The notes: generated from the letters alone by a model not told the origin. A stretch of DNA of 42,610 nucleotides from Candidatus Sysuiplasma jiujiangense (GCA_019721075.1 JAHEAD010000017.1:1-42610); one strand, 5' to 3'. Counted from the first letter of the stretch, positions 1-8,486 are shown. Made by a program: numbers and translations.

Positions 1-112
1 AGTCGATGAGGCTGCGTGTAATGCTGGCTTTTCCTGTTTTCCTTATATATACTCATTCGATCCTAGTACTTCTGTTACGATCGTCTTCGGAGATACTGGC
101 CTAAGGCAAAAT

Positions 113-135
113 AGTTAAATAGTGTTCTATAGTAC
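113..135 (+). promoter_or_regulatory. TATA-like promoter region of the sugar-binding protein gene
   Basis: Two AT-rich TATA-like stretches lie before the ATG at 155: agttaaatag (113-122) and ctatagta (about 128-135). The second sits about 25 bases from the ATG, which would give a leaderless or nearly leaderless mRNA. A further ttatatatac box at 43-52 could serve a longer transcript or a gene outside the window. Which is used cannot be told from sequence. Confidence 0.45.
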
Positions 136-154
136 AGACTTAAAAAGTGGTTTT

Positions 155-1765
155 ATGAGTCAACAAGGCAATGAACCTTCAAAGGAGCCTTCAAAGGTGC
201 AAAAGGGGGGACGGACAAAGTGGATAGCCGTAGCTGTTGTAATTGTGGTCATCGTTGCGGCTGGCGGAGTTGCAGCCTATTATCTCACTTTACCAAAGAA
301 GACTACGACCACCACCGTGACCGTAGCAGCACCTATCTATGGTTCCAGTGCTACAGTGTGGGAAAACTGGATCAATAACGCAACTGTCGCCTGGAAAGCT
401 GATCATCCGGGTGTAAAAATCAAGTTTGTCGGTCCGTTTGGTGCAAGCAATGAAGGTGATTATTATACGAAATTGGATCTTATGACGTCATCGCCTTCGA
501 CGGCACCCAGTGTGATGCTGGAAGATATGTTTTATACTGCGACTTATGCAAGTTCGCATGTTCTTCTTCCGCTCAACAGCTATGTTAACAGCAGCGTAAT
601 TTCAAATGAATTCCCTTCAGCCCTTAACCAGATGTCAATAAACAATACCTACTACGGGCTCCCTGCTCAGGTTACTGACACGCTGATATATTACAACATG
701 ACACTTTTCAAGGAAGCTGGTTTGCCGGTTCCTTGGCAACCCACCAACTGGTCGGACATAATCAGTGCTGCGGAGACAATACACTCCCTTTCCAATATGT
801 CGTCCGTCATTCCGCTGAACGCATATGAGGGCATCAAGGCCGATGAAGCATCGTCTTTTACCGGTTTTGAGGGTCTTCTCTACGGAACAGGCTGGGGACT
901 TTACAATTTCACTGCGCACAAGTGGTATGGAGAAAACCCAGGTCTGCTTCAAACGCTTGATTTCTATCAGCAGGCATTTGTCAACAAAAGCCTTGCCTCC
1001 GCCTCTTTAAGCGCTGTTCCATATGTGACAGTCGGTCAGTATCTGCAGGAAGGCAAACTTGCAATTGCGATCGATGGCAGCTGGATGTATGGATATCAGT
1101 GGGGACCAGGCGCACAGCATCCGGTAACAAATTTCCCTAGCTACATCGGTGTTGCAAAGATACCGACAGAATTCGGCCAGTCGCCAGGTTACTCTACCAT
1201 GGTCGGTGGATGGGGATGGGCCGTCTATAATCATACCTCCAATCCCTCTCTGGCTGTTTCATTCGCTGAAGCTCTGGCAAACACAACTAATTCGATTACA
1301 ATAAATCTTCCGGGCAGTGCTCTTGCAGGAGGTCTTCCGACAACAAAGACTGCAGTAAACAATCCTCTTTTCGCCAAACTCATGCCAACCGATCCGTCGC
1401 TGGATGCGTTTTACACCAACCTTCTCCAGTACGGTAATTACAGGCCACCCGTTGCGGGATACCCAAAAGTTTCATACCAGCTCGATGTAGCGATGTCCGC
1501 AGTAGTCCATTCTACAGCATCACCAGCCGCAGCTCTGTCTGCCTATAACAGCGCTTTGATATCCACTTTCGGCTCGTCGGATGTTCAGGCAATTTCATCT
1601 GTTGCCGGCGTCTCTGTCGCCCACAACATTGTAAATTTAAACGGCATTCAGGTTGTTTCAGACTTTGGCCTCAGCGGCACTTCACACTACTCTTCTCTGC
1701 TGTCCTACGGTTTTATGGAGCAATCTTTAAGTGAACTGTCCGCCGTTCCTCTAAGCAGACTCTGA
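155..1765 (+). CDS. Membrane-tethered extracellular sugar-binding protein of an ABC importer (SBP family 1)
   Basis: This 536-residue protein is read as the substrate-binding component of a carbohydrate ABC importer, held on the outer face of the membrane. It has a basic cytoplasmic N-tail, one hydrophobic helix (about residues 25-45, WIAVAVVIVVIVAAGGVAAYY), a Thr-rich linker (TTTTTVTV) and then a family 1 solute-binding domain with recognisable stretches such as AWKADHPGVKIKF, YGLPAQVTDTLIYYN and GGWGWAVYNH. There is no lipobox cysteine, so anchoring is probably by the uncleaved helix, as in many archaeal binding proteins. An upstream in-frame GTG at 122 adds 11 residues, but the ATG at 155 fits the TATA spacing better. 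It is followed by a possible terminator and a separate promoter for the permease genes, so it may be expressed at a different level. The neighbouring alpha-mannosidase suggests a mannose-containing oligosaccharide ligand; that is inference. Confidence 0.88.
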   Translation: MSQQGNEPSKEPSKVQKGGRTKWIAVAVVIVVIVAAGGVAAYYLTLPKKTTTTTVTVAAPIYGSSATVWENWINNATVAWKADHPGVKIKFVGPFGASNEGDYYTKLDLMTSSPSTAPSVMLEDMFYTATYASSHVLLPLNSYVNSSVISNEFPSALNQMSINNTYYGLPAQVTDTLIYYNMTLFKEAGLPVPWQPTNWSDIISAAETIHSLSNMSSVIPLNAYEGIKADEASSFTGFEGLLYGTGWGLYNFTAHKWYGENPGLLQTLDFYQQAFVNKSLASASLSAVPYVTVGQYLQEGKLAIAIDGSWMYGYQWGPGAQHPVTNFPSYIGVAKIPTEFGQSPGYSTMVGGWGWAVYNHTSNPSLAVSFAEALANTTNSITINLPGSALAGGLPTTKTAVNNPLFAKLMPTDPSLDAFYTNLLQYGNYRPPVAGYPKVSYQLDVAMSAVVHSTASPAAALSAYNSALISTFGSSDVQAISSVAGVSVAHNIVNLNGIQVVSDFGLSGTSHYSSLLSYGFMEQSLSELSAVPLSRL

Positions 1766-1769
1766 TGGA

Positions 1770-1811
1770 TTTTTCCTGGCATCCTGTTGCAGAAAACCAT
1801 CGCAGGAAAAA
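1770..1811 (+). repeat. 9-bp inverted repeat downstream of the sugar-binding protein gene
   Basis: TTTTTCCTG at 1770-1778 is the exact reverse complement of CAGGAAAAA at 1803-1811, leaving a 24-base loop. It starts five bases after the stop codon, so it could be an mRNA 3'-end stem that stabilises the binding-protein transcript. Confidence 0.5.
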
Positions 1812-1874
1812 ATGACCGTATTCCATGGATGGCTGTTCAGGGGACATGCGTTGTTTCGGGAAACCGGTAAAACC

Positions 1875-1886
1875 TTTTTGTTTTCT
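1875..1886 (+). terminator. T-rich archaeal-type terminator
   Basis: The run tttttgttttct lies between the binding-protein gene and the permease promoter. Archaeal RNA polymerase terminates at such U-rich tracts without needing a hairpin. Its position would separate the binding-protein transcript from the permease operon. Confidence 0.5.
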
Positions 1887-1904
1887 TCAAATTGCGTTTC
1901 TAAT

Positions 1905-1916
1905 AATTTATTTAAC
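1905..1916 (+). promoter_or_regulatory. TATA box of the permease-ATPase-mannosidase operon
   Basis: aatttatttaac is a good archaeal TATA element. Counting about 26 bases from its centre puts the transcription start near 1937, giving a leader of roughly 18 bases to the ATG at 1955. Confidence 0.55.
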
Positions 1917-1954
1917 ATCGCCTGAAATATGAGGGTATGTTGCTGTAACTGAAG

Positions 1955-2860
1955 ATGACGGTCCTGTTTATGAAAATCAAAGCGCGCAGTGAAGGAAACT
2001 CAAATTTATTCATCCATGTTTATCTCATAGCATCTTTCGGTTTTCTCGCGGCCTTTTTTATTTTCCCTATTGCCCTCTCAATATATTACTCATTCACGAA
2101 TCTCAGTCTCTACAACATATATCAGTTTTCATTTGTTGGACTCAGAAACTATATTTCGCTTTTTACCAGCAGATCGTTCCTGAACTCGTTTTACATAACC
2201 ATGCTCTTCCTGTTTCTATCCGCAATTGTTGGTCAGGCAATGCTAGGCCTCGTGCTCGCATATATGCTTAACACTGTCAGATCCTACTTTCGCACCGTTG
2301 TAACAACCTCGCTTCTGCTTGCATGGGCAACCCCGCAGGTGACAGCAGGCATACTCTGGTACACAACATTAAGCATACAACCGCCTGGTGTTGTCAATCT
2401 GATTCTCTCCTCATTTGGTCTGCATGCAGTGAATTTTCTCGGAATCCGATATGCCATATTTTCGATAATTGTGGCAAACATATGGCTCGGTCTTGCCTTC
2501 TCTGTGCTGATTTATATGGCAGGCATTCAGAATATTAATCCGTCAACTATAAAATCATCAATAGTAGACGGTGCCGGACCGGTGAGCAGATTCATTCATA
2601 TTGTGGTTCCGCAGCTTAAAAACAGCATATTGATGGATGTCATACTCATCACCCTCTTTACTCTTGGCACATTTACGATGGTTTTCACACTTACTGGAGG
2701 GGGACCCGCCGAGACTACCAACCTTCTGACAATCTATCAGTATTACACAGCATTCTCTTTTTTTGATATCGGATTGGGCAGTGCCATTGGAACGATCGTG
2801 ATATGTGTTGCAATAGTACTCTCGTTCCTCTACATCCGCATTATGAGGGTGGGAGTATGA
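1955..2860 (+). CDS. Carbohydrate ABC transporter permease (MalF/UgpA type)
   Basis: This is one of the two integral-membrane subunits forming the translocation channel for the sugar bound by the upstream binding protein. The 301 residues contain about six hydrophobic segments, beginning with LIASFGFLAAFFIFPIALSI. The cytoplasmic coupling (EAA) loop is visible as IVDGAGPVSRFIHIVVPQL, which docks into the ATPase; the leading Glu of the consensus is not conserved, while the D-G and I-x-P core is. Length is normal for the MalF-like subfamily without the long periplasmic insert. A second ATG at 1970 could be the true start. Its 3' end overlaps the next permease in an ATGA arrangement, so translation of the pair is probably coupled. 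Confidence 0.9.
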   Translation: MTVLFMKIKARSEGNSNLFIHVYLIASFGFLAAFFIFPIALSIYYSFTNLSLYNIYQFSFVGLRNYISLFTSRSFLNSFYITMLFLFLSAIVGQAMLGLVLAYMLNTVRSYFRTVVTTSLLLAWATPQVTAGILWYTTLSIQPPGVVNLILSSFGLHAVNFLGIRYAIFSIIVANIWLGLAFSVLIYMAGIQNINPSTIKSSIVDGAGPVSRFIHIVVPQLKNSILMDVILITLFTLGTFTMVFTLTGGGPAETTNLLTIYQYYTAFSFFDIGLGSAIGTIVICVAIVLSFLYIRIMRVGV

Positions 2861-3666
2861 AGATACTCGCAGCTGCCAATTACGTAATACTCGCCGCAAT
2901 AGCTGTCCTTTTTGTTGTGCCCTTTACCTGGCTGGTCGTGGAGAGTTTCAGCCCGCTGAATAATATTGGCGTAACTGCTCCCCCCTATCTCACGCTCAAT
3001 AACTTTGTGGCCGTTACGGCCAACGGCTCGTTCGTGCTTTCCATACTTAATGGCCTGTTACTGTCTCTGGGAGGCACAGCGATATCGCTGCTGTTTGCCA
3101 TTGGCCCGGCATATGTTTTCTCACGAAGGAAGTTCAGATTGAGGAACGGTCTCCTGCTCGCGATCCTCTTTCTGACCGGTTTTCCCACATTCGCTCTTCT
3201 TGTTCCCACATATGCGTACTTCATCCACATCGGGCTGTACAATTCCATCGGGGGTGTGATTCTCTTTCTGGCAGCACTCAATCTTCCCATTACGATATGG
3301 ATATTGAAAAATGCGTTCGATCAGATACCCCTGAATGTGGAGAAGGCTGCAATGGTTGACGGTTCGTCAACTGCTCAGACAATTCTGCATATATTCCTGC
3401 CACTGGCATTTCCGAGCATTGCAGTTGTCGTCATACTTAACTTTGTGCTTAACTGGGGTAATTTCTATGTACCCTTTATATTAATCAGCTCTGGCAATGA
3501 GCTTCCGATTGCTGTTAAAATATACTCATTTTTCGGCGCATACAATGTGAAATATAATGAACTGGCGGCATTATCCTTCGTTTATACAGTCCCTGCGATC
3601 GTGATGTATATATTTGCACAAAAGTACCTGATAAAGGCGTTTTCCTTCGGCGGGAGCAAGGGGTGA
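2857..3666 (+). CDS. Carbohydrate ABC transporter permease (MalG/UgpE type)
   Basis: This is the second permease subunit, expected to pair with the preceding one. From the ATG at 2857, which overlaps the upstream TGA (ATGA), it is 269 residues with about six membrane helices. The first is ILAAIAVLFVVPFTWLVVES. The EAA coupling loop is well preserved: EKAAMVDGSSTAQTILHI followed by FLP. An in-frame upstream start at 2803 would extend it by 18 residues into the upstream gene with unlikely residues, so the overlapping ATG is preferred. The ATPase gene follows immediately with no gap. Confidence 0.9.
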   Translation: MKILAAANYVILAAIAVLFVVPFTWLVVESFSPLNNIGVTAPPYLTLNNFVAVTANGSFVLSILNGLLLSLGGTAISLLFAIGPAYVFSRRKFRLRNGLLLAILFLTGFPTFALLVPTYAYFIHIGLYNSIGGVILFLAALNLPITIWILKNAFDQIPLNVEKAAMVDGSSTAQTILHIFLPLAFPSIAVVVILNFVLNWGNFYVPFILISSGNELPIAVKIYSFFGAYNVKYNELAALSFVYTVPAIVMYIFAQKYLIKAFSFGGSKG

Positions 3667-4752
3667 TTGCAAACGGCAAGCATAAGTGTGAGAAATCTGA
3701 GCAGAACCTTTGGGACCGTAAAGGCTCTCAACGATGTCAATTTTGACATCGCCGATGGTGAATTCTGCGTCATACTTGGCGCTTCGGGCTCTGGAAAAAC
3801 AACACTTCTTAATCTTCTTGCCGGCCTTGAAAAACAGACAACCGGCGATGTCCTGATTGACGGCAAAGTAGTCAATGATAAAGATCCGAAGAGCAGGGGG
3901 ATAGCGATGGTTTTCCAAGACTACGCACTCTATCCGCACATGACGGTCTATGGCAATATGGCATTCCCGCTGAAAATGGCCAGGATGCAGAAAAACGTCA
4001 TTGACTCCAAAGTCAAAAATGTCGCGAGCCAGTTGTCGATTGAGCAACTTCTCCAGAGAAAACCGCGTGAACTTTCCGGTGGGCAGGCCCAGAGAGTCGC
4101 TGTCGGCAGAGCTCTGGTGCGTGATCCTTCCGTCTTCCTGATGGATGAACCACTCAGTAACCTTGATGCCAAGATAAGATCGCAGGTGAGAACAGACCTG
4201 AAGGTCCTCCACAGGGAGCTGAAGAAGACATTTGTGTACGTCACTCACGACCAGCAGGAAGCGATGTCACTGTCGGACAAAATTATACTTATAGACAATG
4301 GCAGTGTTTCGCAGATAGGAAGCCCTCTTGATGTATATAATTCGCCAGCGAACATAACTGTCGCCACATTCCTCGGCGATCCTCCAACCAACATATTCAA
4401 AGCACATGCTGAAAAAGGTGTTTTTATCAGCGATCTTTCCCCGCTTAAAATAGCTACAGACAGGGAACGTATCAAGATAGGCATCAGGCCGGAGGCATTT
4501 CAGCTTGAGGGAGGCCCTAACTGCGCCTATGCCGATCTCAGCGTGATAACAGTTGAGTCGTTCGGTTCCCATATGATTGTCACTTGCGAAACTGAAAGCA
4601 AAGCCACCGTGAAAATAAGGATTTCGAATAGACCCTTCAAGGAAAACAGATTAAGGGTATATGTTCAACCGCCATTCATGCATCTGTTTGATGACAGCGA
4701 CGGAAAGAGACTTCTGGACGTCGATATAACACCGGCAGCAGCCCCCCGGTAG
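3667..4752 (+). CDS. Carbohydrate ABC transporter ATP-binding protein (MalK/UgpC/MsmX type)
   Basis: This is the cytoplasmic ATPase that powers the two permeases. The nucleotide-binding domain shows Walker A GASGSGKT (38-45), Q-loop around VFQDYALYPHM, signature LSGGQ (136-140), Walker B VFLMDE (156-161), D-loop NLDAK and switch His194 (THDQQEAM). After about residue 235 comes the extra C-terminal beta domain typical of sugar-importer ATPases (LGDPPTNIF, then KIGIRPEAF). At 361 residues it has the family's usual length. The start is TTG directly after the permease stop, with the sequence ggggtga just upstream as ribosome binding site. It could energise other sugar binding proteins too, as MsmX-type ATPases sometimes do. 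Confidence 0.92.
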   Translation: MQTASISVRNLSRTFGTVKALNDVNFDIADGEFCVILGASGSGKTTLLNLLAGLEKQTTGDVLIDGKVVNDKDPKSRGIAMVFQDYALYPHMTVYGNMAFPLKMARMQKNVIDSKVKNVASQLSIEQLLQRKPRELSGGQAQRVAVGRALVRDPSVFLMDEPLSNLDAKIRSQVRTDLKVLHRELKKTFVYVTHDQQEAMSLSDKIILIDNGSVSQIGSPLDVYNSPANITVATFLGDPPTNIFKAHAEKGVFISDLSPLKIATDRERIKIGIRPEAFQLEGGPNCAYADLSVITVESFGSHMIVTCETESKATVKIRISNRPFKENRLRVYVQPPFMHLFDDSDGKRLLDVDITPAAAPR

Positions 4753-4764
4753 TCTGGTGGTCGG

Positions 4765-5142
4765 TTGCGTTCAGTGAAGTTTATATCTGTTTTGCTGACA
4801 CTGGTTGTAGTGTCGGTTGCGGTTGCATCTATAAGTGCGAGCAGGCATACAGAGGAAGCAAAAGTCACAATAACGAATCTTGAAATCGGTTTCTTCGGAA
4901 TATCTCCTGCCACGAACATTTCCTATCCACGCAGTGTCCTGGCCAATTCATCTTTCAGTATTTCCATGAATGTCGTTGAAAATGTCACGCGGGTGTATAT
5001 AACAACTCCAGGGTTTGAAGTCATCAACTGGCATCTTTCGTATACCGATCTGACGGTTTCCGTAATTTACAGGCAGGCTGCATATATCGGTATTCTATCA
5101 ATGCATGTCGTGGGCAATATTCCCTTTCCGGTAATATACTGA
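4765..5142 (+). CDS. Small exported or membrane-anchored protein of unknown function in the sugar operon
   Basis: I do not recognise this 125-residue protein. It begins with a signal-anchor (about residues 6-22, FISVLLTLVVVSVAVASIS), so most of it should lie outside the cell. The remainder is Ile/Val/Thr/Ser-rich with alternating hydrophobic residues and N-x-S/T sites, suggesting a small beta-sandwich. It contains no cysteine. The TTG start at 4765 is 12 bases after the ATPase stop and is preceded by ggtggtc. The mannosidase gene follows after nine bases, so it is firmly inside the operon. An accessory role in glycan capture, or in anchoring the binding protein, is a guess from context only. 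Confidence 0.65.
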   Translation: MRSVKFISVLLTLVVVSVAVASISASRHTEEAKVTITNLEIGFFGISPATNISYPRSVLANSSFSISMNVVENVTRVYITTPGFEVINWHLSYTDLTVSVIYRQAAYIGILSMHVVGNIPFPVIY

Positions 5143-5151
5143 GGTGAGTTA

Positions 5152-8115
5152 ATGAATTCTGTCGATGGCATTTATGAGACTGTTCGGGAATTGAAGAAGA
5201 GGGCGTCATATTTCATACTTGCCAGTGTAGTAGAACCAGAGCAAATTCGGAACTGGAAAAGAAAAAAGATGCCCCTTGAGGAAGCCGAAGCATTCAGATG
5301 TGATTACTATTCGCTTGAAAGCGAATATTCAACCGAAGGAGAATCCTTCGTCTATTTTGGCGTTCCGGGAAGTGCGATGATGCTTATCGACGGAAAGGTA
5401 TACTTCGGCATCGATGCCTTCCATAGAATCGTGGATGTCCCGGAAGGAAGCCATCAAATTCGACTGGAAGCAACACATAGAGGACTTTTTGGAAACAAAA
5501 CTTTTTCTTCCATACCATTCAACGCAGTGCTGTTCAAAAAAAATATTCTTTATGAAAAGATATACTACAAACTGATTACGCTGCTCGATTTCATACTGAT
5601 TTCCCGGGATGAAACTAAACTGAACACTCTTCTGGAAATGTACGAAAGTTTCCCCCTTCTAAATGTCAGCGCTCTCGCTTACATCGTGCATGGAGACCTT
5701 TTTTCAGACGACTTCACATTTTCTGATGCGGCCTTAAAGATTCTGAAACTGAAAGAGAGGAACGAGAGCATCCTGGAAGATGTAAAATCGGCGAACAAAC
5801 TGTCCGAGGAAATAGACATCCTCCTTCGTGACTGCCGCCTGTCTGTGGAATGCACCATTATGCCTCTGGGGCATGCACACACAGATCTCGCATGGTTGTG
5901 GCCTGTAGCCGAAACCACCAGAAAATCATTGCGCACTTTTGCCAGTGTGCTTCATCTGCTGGAGAAATTTGATTTTTTGTTTGTCCAGTCCATGGCATGG
6001 CATTACAAGCTTGTGGAAGATGCCGGATCTGATTATGCTATCGACATCTTTGACCGAATAAGGAAAATGGTGTCACAGGGGAAATGGGTGCCAATTGGAG
6101 GCATGATGGTTGAACCGGACTGCAACCTTACATCAGGTGAGTCGATTGTGAGGCAGGCGCTGTATGGCCAGCTTTATTTCCAGGAAAAATTTGGAACAAA
6201 GAGCAGCATTGCTTGGCTTCCGGACACATTTGGCTTCTCCCCGCAGCTGCCGCAAATTCTTCGGCTTTCCGGTTTCGACCTTTTTCTGACAACAAAACTC
6301 TCCTGGAACGACACAAACAGATTCCCGCATGATATGTTCACTTGGACTGGTATTGATGGAACAGCAATAGCTGCTCATTCCCACATGAGAACTTACAACT
6401 CAGATCTCTCTCCCGTTGATCTTGCAGAATCGCTTGAACTCCATCCGGAGACGAAAATAACAGGAATTATGCCGGTAATCTTTGGAAAGGGAGATGGCGG
6501 CGGCGGTCCAACAGGTGAAATGCTGGAACAGCTGGATGTTATTCGAAAGACAAAAAGCGCCGTAACAACCGGGAATACACTCTATGCCTGGCTGGAATCG
6601 ATTAAGCACAATATGGAGAAGCTGCCACGCTTTAACGGCGAACTGTATCTGGAATACCATAGAGGCACCTATACGACGCATGCGGACATCAAGAAACTGA
6701 ACAGGAAGACAGAAAGCCTTCTTTTCCTCGCGGAGGCTCATGCTGTTGCGGCGTCGGTACATTCTCGCAGCACACCCAGCAGATTCAGAGCGGAATGGGA
6801 AGTATTGCTTAAAAATCAGTTTCATGACATCCTTCCTGGCTCATCCGTCAGGCAGGTCTACATCGACTCAGTATCGGAGCTTTCCGAACTGGATGAAAAA
6901 CTCAACCGCCTGATAGCGGATAATACCGGGGAAGCTGAAAATTTTTCAATCTTCTGTCCCTATTCGTGGCCGACTTCATACTTGATGGAACTCGGAGATA
7001 AATTTTCAGATGGCGATATCCTTGTATCGGAAAGCGGCACATGGTATCCTGTTTTTACTGCTTGTCACAGAAAGTTTGTCGAACTGAAATTTGAAGAAGG
7101 CATGGGTTTTTATGGATACACGAAGAAAAAGGGCAGTCAAACCCGGCCTGCTGTCATTCACCGGAAGGATTTTGTTGCAGGGAATTGGCATGTCCGTATA
7201 GAAAAGAACAGAATTTGCAGTCTCTCATTCTCTGACAGGGAGATGCCGCCTCCCGATTTCCGTCTGTTTCAGGATTTCCCGTCGGCATTCGACGCGTGGG
7301 AACTCGACAGGAAAAAAATTGAAAGCGGCCGCAGTCTCGATCCCCATGATATCAGAATCTCGGCTCCGGAAAACGGCTGCGTGGCGATCAGGCAACGTTA
7401 TGATCTATTTCCCGGATCAATGACGGTTGAATATCTGTTTTTCTCTGATGGATTATGCAGAATGTTTTTCAACGTCGATTGGAGGGGAAACAACCGGCTC
7501 CTTCGCATGTATTTCAAAACTGGCGGCAACCGCTGTCACGGTGAGGTTGCCTACGGGCACGTGGTAAGGAAATCAGAAGGGGCAGTTTTTGAGTTCCCTG
7601 CCCAACGTTTTATCTGTGTGGAAACTGCCGCAGGCCTGTTTGCACTTTTCAACGATGGAAAATACGGTAACTCCTTTGAGGATGGAATGCTGGGAACGAG
7701 TCTTCTTCGTTCTCCTGTTTATCCGGACATTCATTCAGATCGCGGTAATAACCTTTTTTCATTTGCATTTGGTTTCATTGGAGACTTGCAACAGTGCCAT
7801 CAGGAAGGTTTCAAGTTTAACGTGCCCCCATCCGTCTGCTCGCACACCGGCAGATCCAAATTCCGACTGGAAGGAGCGATGCTCGGTGCTCTGAAGGCTG
7901 CGGAACACGATAACACAATAATTGCAAGACTCTACAACCCTTCGGAGAAAACGATGAAGTTCAGGCTTGCAGTTCCATTCGAACTGTCTGACTGCCGCAT
8001 GTGTGATCTGCTTGAAAACAACCGTGAAGGGACCTCACTGGAAATTGCCGGCACCGAGATAAAGGGAAGCATTCATAAGTTTGGAATAATCACACTCAAG
8101 TTAACACCAAAATAA
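5152..8115 (+). CDS. Glycoside hydrolase family 38 alpha-mannosidase
   Basis: This 987-residue enzyme should hydrolyse terminal alpha-mannose from oligosaccharides with retention of configuration, using a catalytic zinc. Family GH38 signatures are clear: HAHTDLAWLWP with zinc ligands His243 and Asp245, the nucleophile Asp358 in WLPDTFGFSPQLPQIL, GKGDGGGGPTGEM, and His558 in NQFHDILPGSS. The N-terminal 230 residues and the C-terminal beta region (after about 640) match the expected multi-domain layout. No signal peptide is present, so it acts in the cytoplasm, presumably on glycans brought in by the ABC importer encoded upstream. The ATG at 5152 is preceded by gaggtgagtta, a good ribosome binding site, and is nine bases from the previous stop. 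The exact linkage specificity cannot be told. Confidence 0.93.
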   Translation: MNSVDGIYETVRELKKRASYFILASVVEPEQIRNWKRKKMPLEEAEAFRCDYYSLESEYSTEGESFVYFGVPGSAMMLIDGKVYFGIDAFHRIVDVPEGSHQIRLEATHRGLFGNKTFSSIPFNAVLFKKNILYEKIYYKLITLLDFILISRDETKLNTLLEMYESFPLLNVSALAYIVHGDLFSDDFTFSDAALKILKLKERNESILEDVKSANKLSEEIDILLRDCRLSVECTIMPLGHAHTDLAWLWPVAETTRKSLRTFASVLHLLEKFDFLFVQSMAWHYKLVEDAGSDYAIDIFDRIRKMVSQGKWVPIGGMMVEPDCNLTSGESIVRQALYGQLYFQEKFGTKSSIAWLPDTFGFSPQLPQILRLSGFDLFLTTKLSWNDTNRFPHDMFTWTGIDGTAIAAHSHMRTYNSDLSPVDLAESLELHPETKITGIMPVIFGKGDGGGGPTGEMLEQLDVIRKTKSAVTTGNTLYAWLESIKHNMEKLPRFNGELYLEYHRGTYTTHADIKKLNRKTESLLFLAEAHAVAASVHSRSTPSRFRAEWEVLLKNQFHDILPGSSVRQVYIDSVSELSELDEKLNRLIADNTGEAENFSIFCPYSWPTSYLMELGDKFSDGDILVSESGTWYPVFTACHRKFVELKFEEGMGFYGYTKKKGSQTRPAVIHRKDFVAGNWHVRIEKNRICSLSFSDREMPPPDFRLFQDFPSAFDAWELDRKKIESGRSLDPHDIRISAPENGCVAIRQRYDLFPGSMTVEYLFFSDGLCRMFFNVDWRGNNRLLRMYFKTGGNRCHGEVAYGHVVRKSEGAVFEFPAQRFICVETAAGLFALFNDGKYGNSFEDGMLGTSLLRSPVYPDIHSDRGNNLFSFAFGFIGDLQQCHQEGFKFNVPPSVCSHTGRSKFRLEGAMLGALKAAEHDNTIIARLYNPSEKTMKFRLAVPFELSDCRMCDLLENNREGTSLEIAGTEIKGSIHKFGIITLKLTPK

Positions 8116-8194
8116 GCTCTGCGGTTGTGTTTTTGTCAGAGCCTTGCTGCCGTATCGGTTTTGTTTATACGGGATCACCGCCTGTCAATGACGG

Positions 8195-8200
8195 TTTTTT
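8195..8200 (+). terminator. T6 tract after the mannosidase operon
   Basis: Six T residues lie about 80 bases after the mannosidase stop, preceded by short inverted repeats (for example GCTCTG/CAGAGC at about 8116-8143). This is plausible as the operon's U-rich terminator. The tRNA on the other strand also ends nearby. Confidence 0.4.
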
Positions 8201-8230
8201 CCTACATGGCCCTCATACTGAAAACAGAGT

Positions 8231-8302
8231 AGCCCCGGGCAGATTCGAACTGCCGTCGCAAGATCCAGAGTCTCGCATGATTGACCGCTACACTACGGGG
8301 CT
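8231..8302 (-). tRNA. tRNA-Gln (anticodon CUG)
   Basis: Read on the minus strand, this 72-base sequence folds as a tRNA. The acceptor arms are AGCCCCG/CGGGGCT. The anticodon stem CGAGA/TCTTG holds the loop CTCTGGA (anticodon CTG). The T-arm is GGCAG-TTCGAAT-CTGCC. CCA is not encoded and no intron is seen. The 3' end points left toward the lower-GC sugar cluster. Confidence 0.93.
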
Positions 8303-8333
8303 GAAACGCAACGACATGACAACGGCGATAGTA

Positions 8334-8346
8334 GATAAATTTAATC
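8334..8346 (-). promoter_or_regulatory. TATA box of tRNA-Gln
   Basis: On the minus strand the element gattaaatttatc is centred about 38 bases upstream of the mature tRNA 5' end, which predicts a short 5' leader removed by RNase P. Confidence 0.55.
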
Positions 8347-8456
8347 AGCGTCTGCAGCCGGACAAACAGACAGATATGCAGAGCACGGCGATTCAGGTGA
8401 TAACGGCGTTCCGGCACTTTGAATATACGCCGAATTGAGCGAAGATTCCGATGAAT

Positions 8457-8466
8457 CTTTAAGATA
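8457..8466 (+). promoter_or_regulatory. TATA box giving a leaderless mRNA for the adenosine-specific kinase family gene
   Basis: tctttaagat is centred about 26 bases before the GTG at 8487, the spacing expected if transcription starts at the first codon. No ribosome binding site precedes the GTG, which supports a leaderless start. Confidence 0.55.
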
Positions 8467-8486
8467 TCGGCAAGCGATATACCGGC

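Noticed and set aside
1-112. Possible gene end at the left edge
   Set aside because: No frame with protein character or plausible stop context in either direction; only a TATA-like ttatatatac at 43-52.
8116-8230. Small ORF or RNA between the mannosidase and tRNA-Gln
   Set aside because: The open frame 8127-8438 runs across the tRNA on the opposite strand and is not a protein; the short stems fit transcript ends better.
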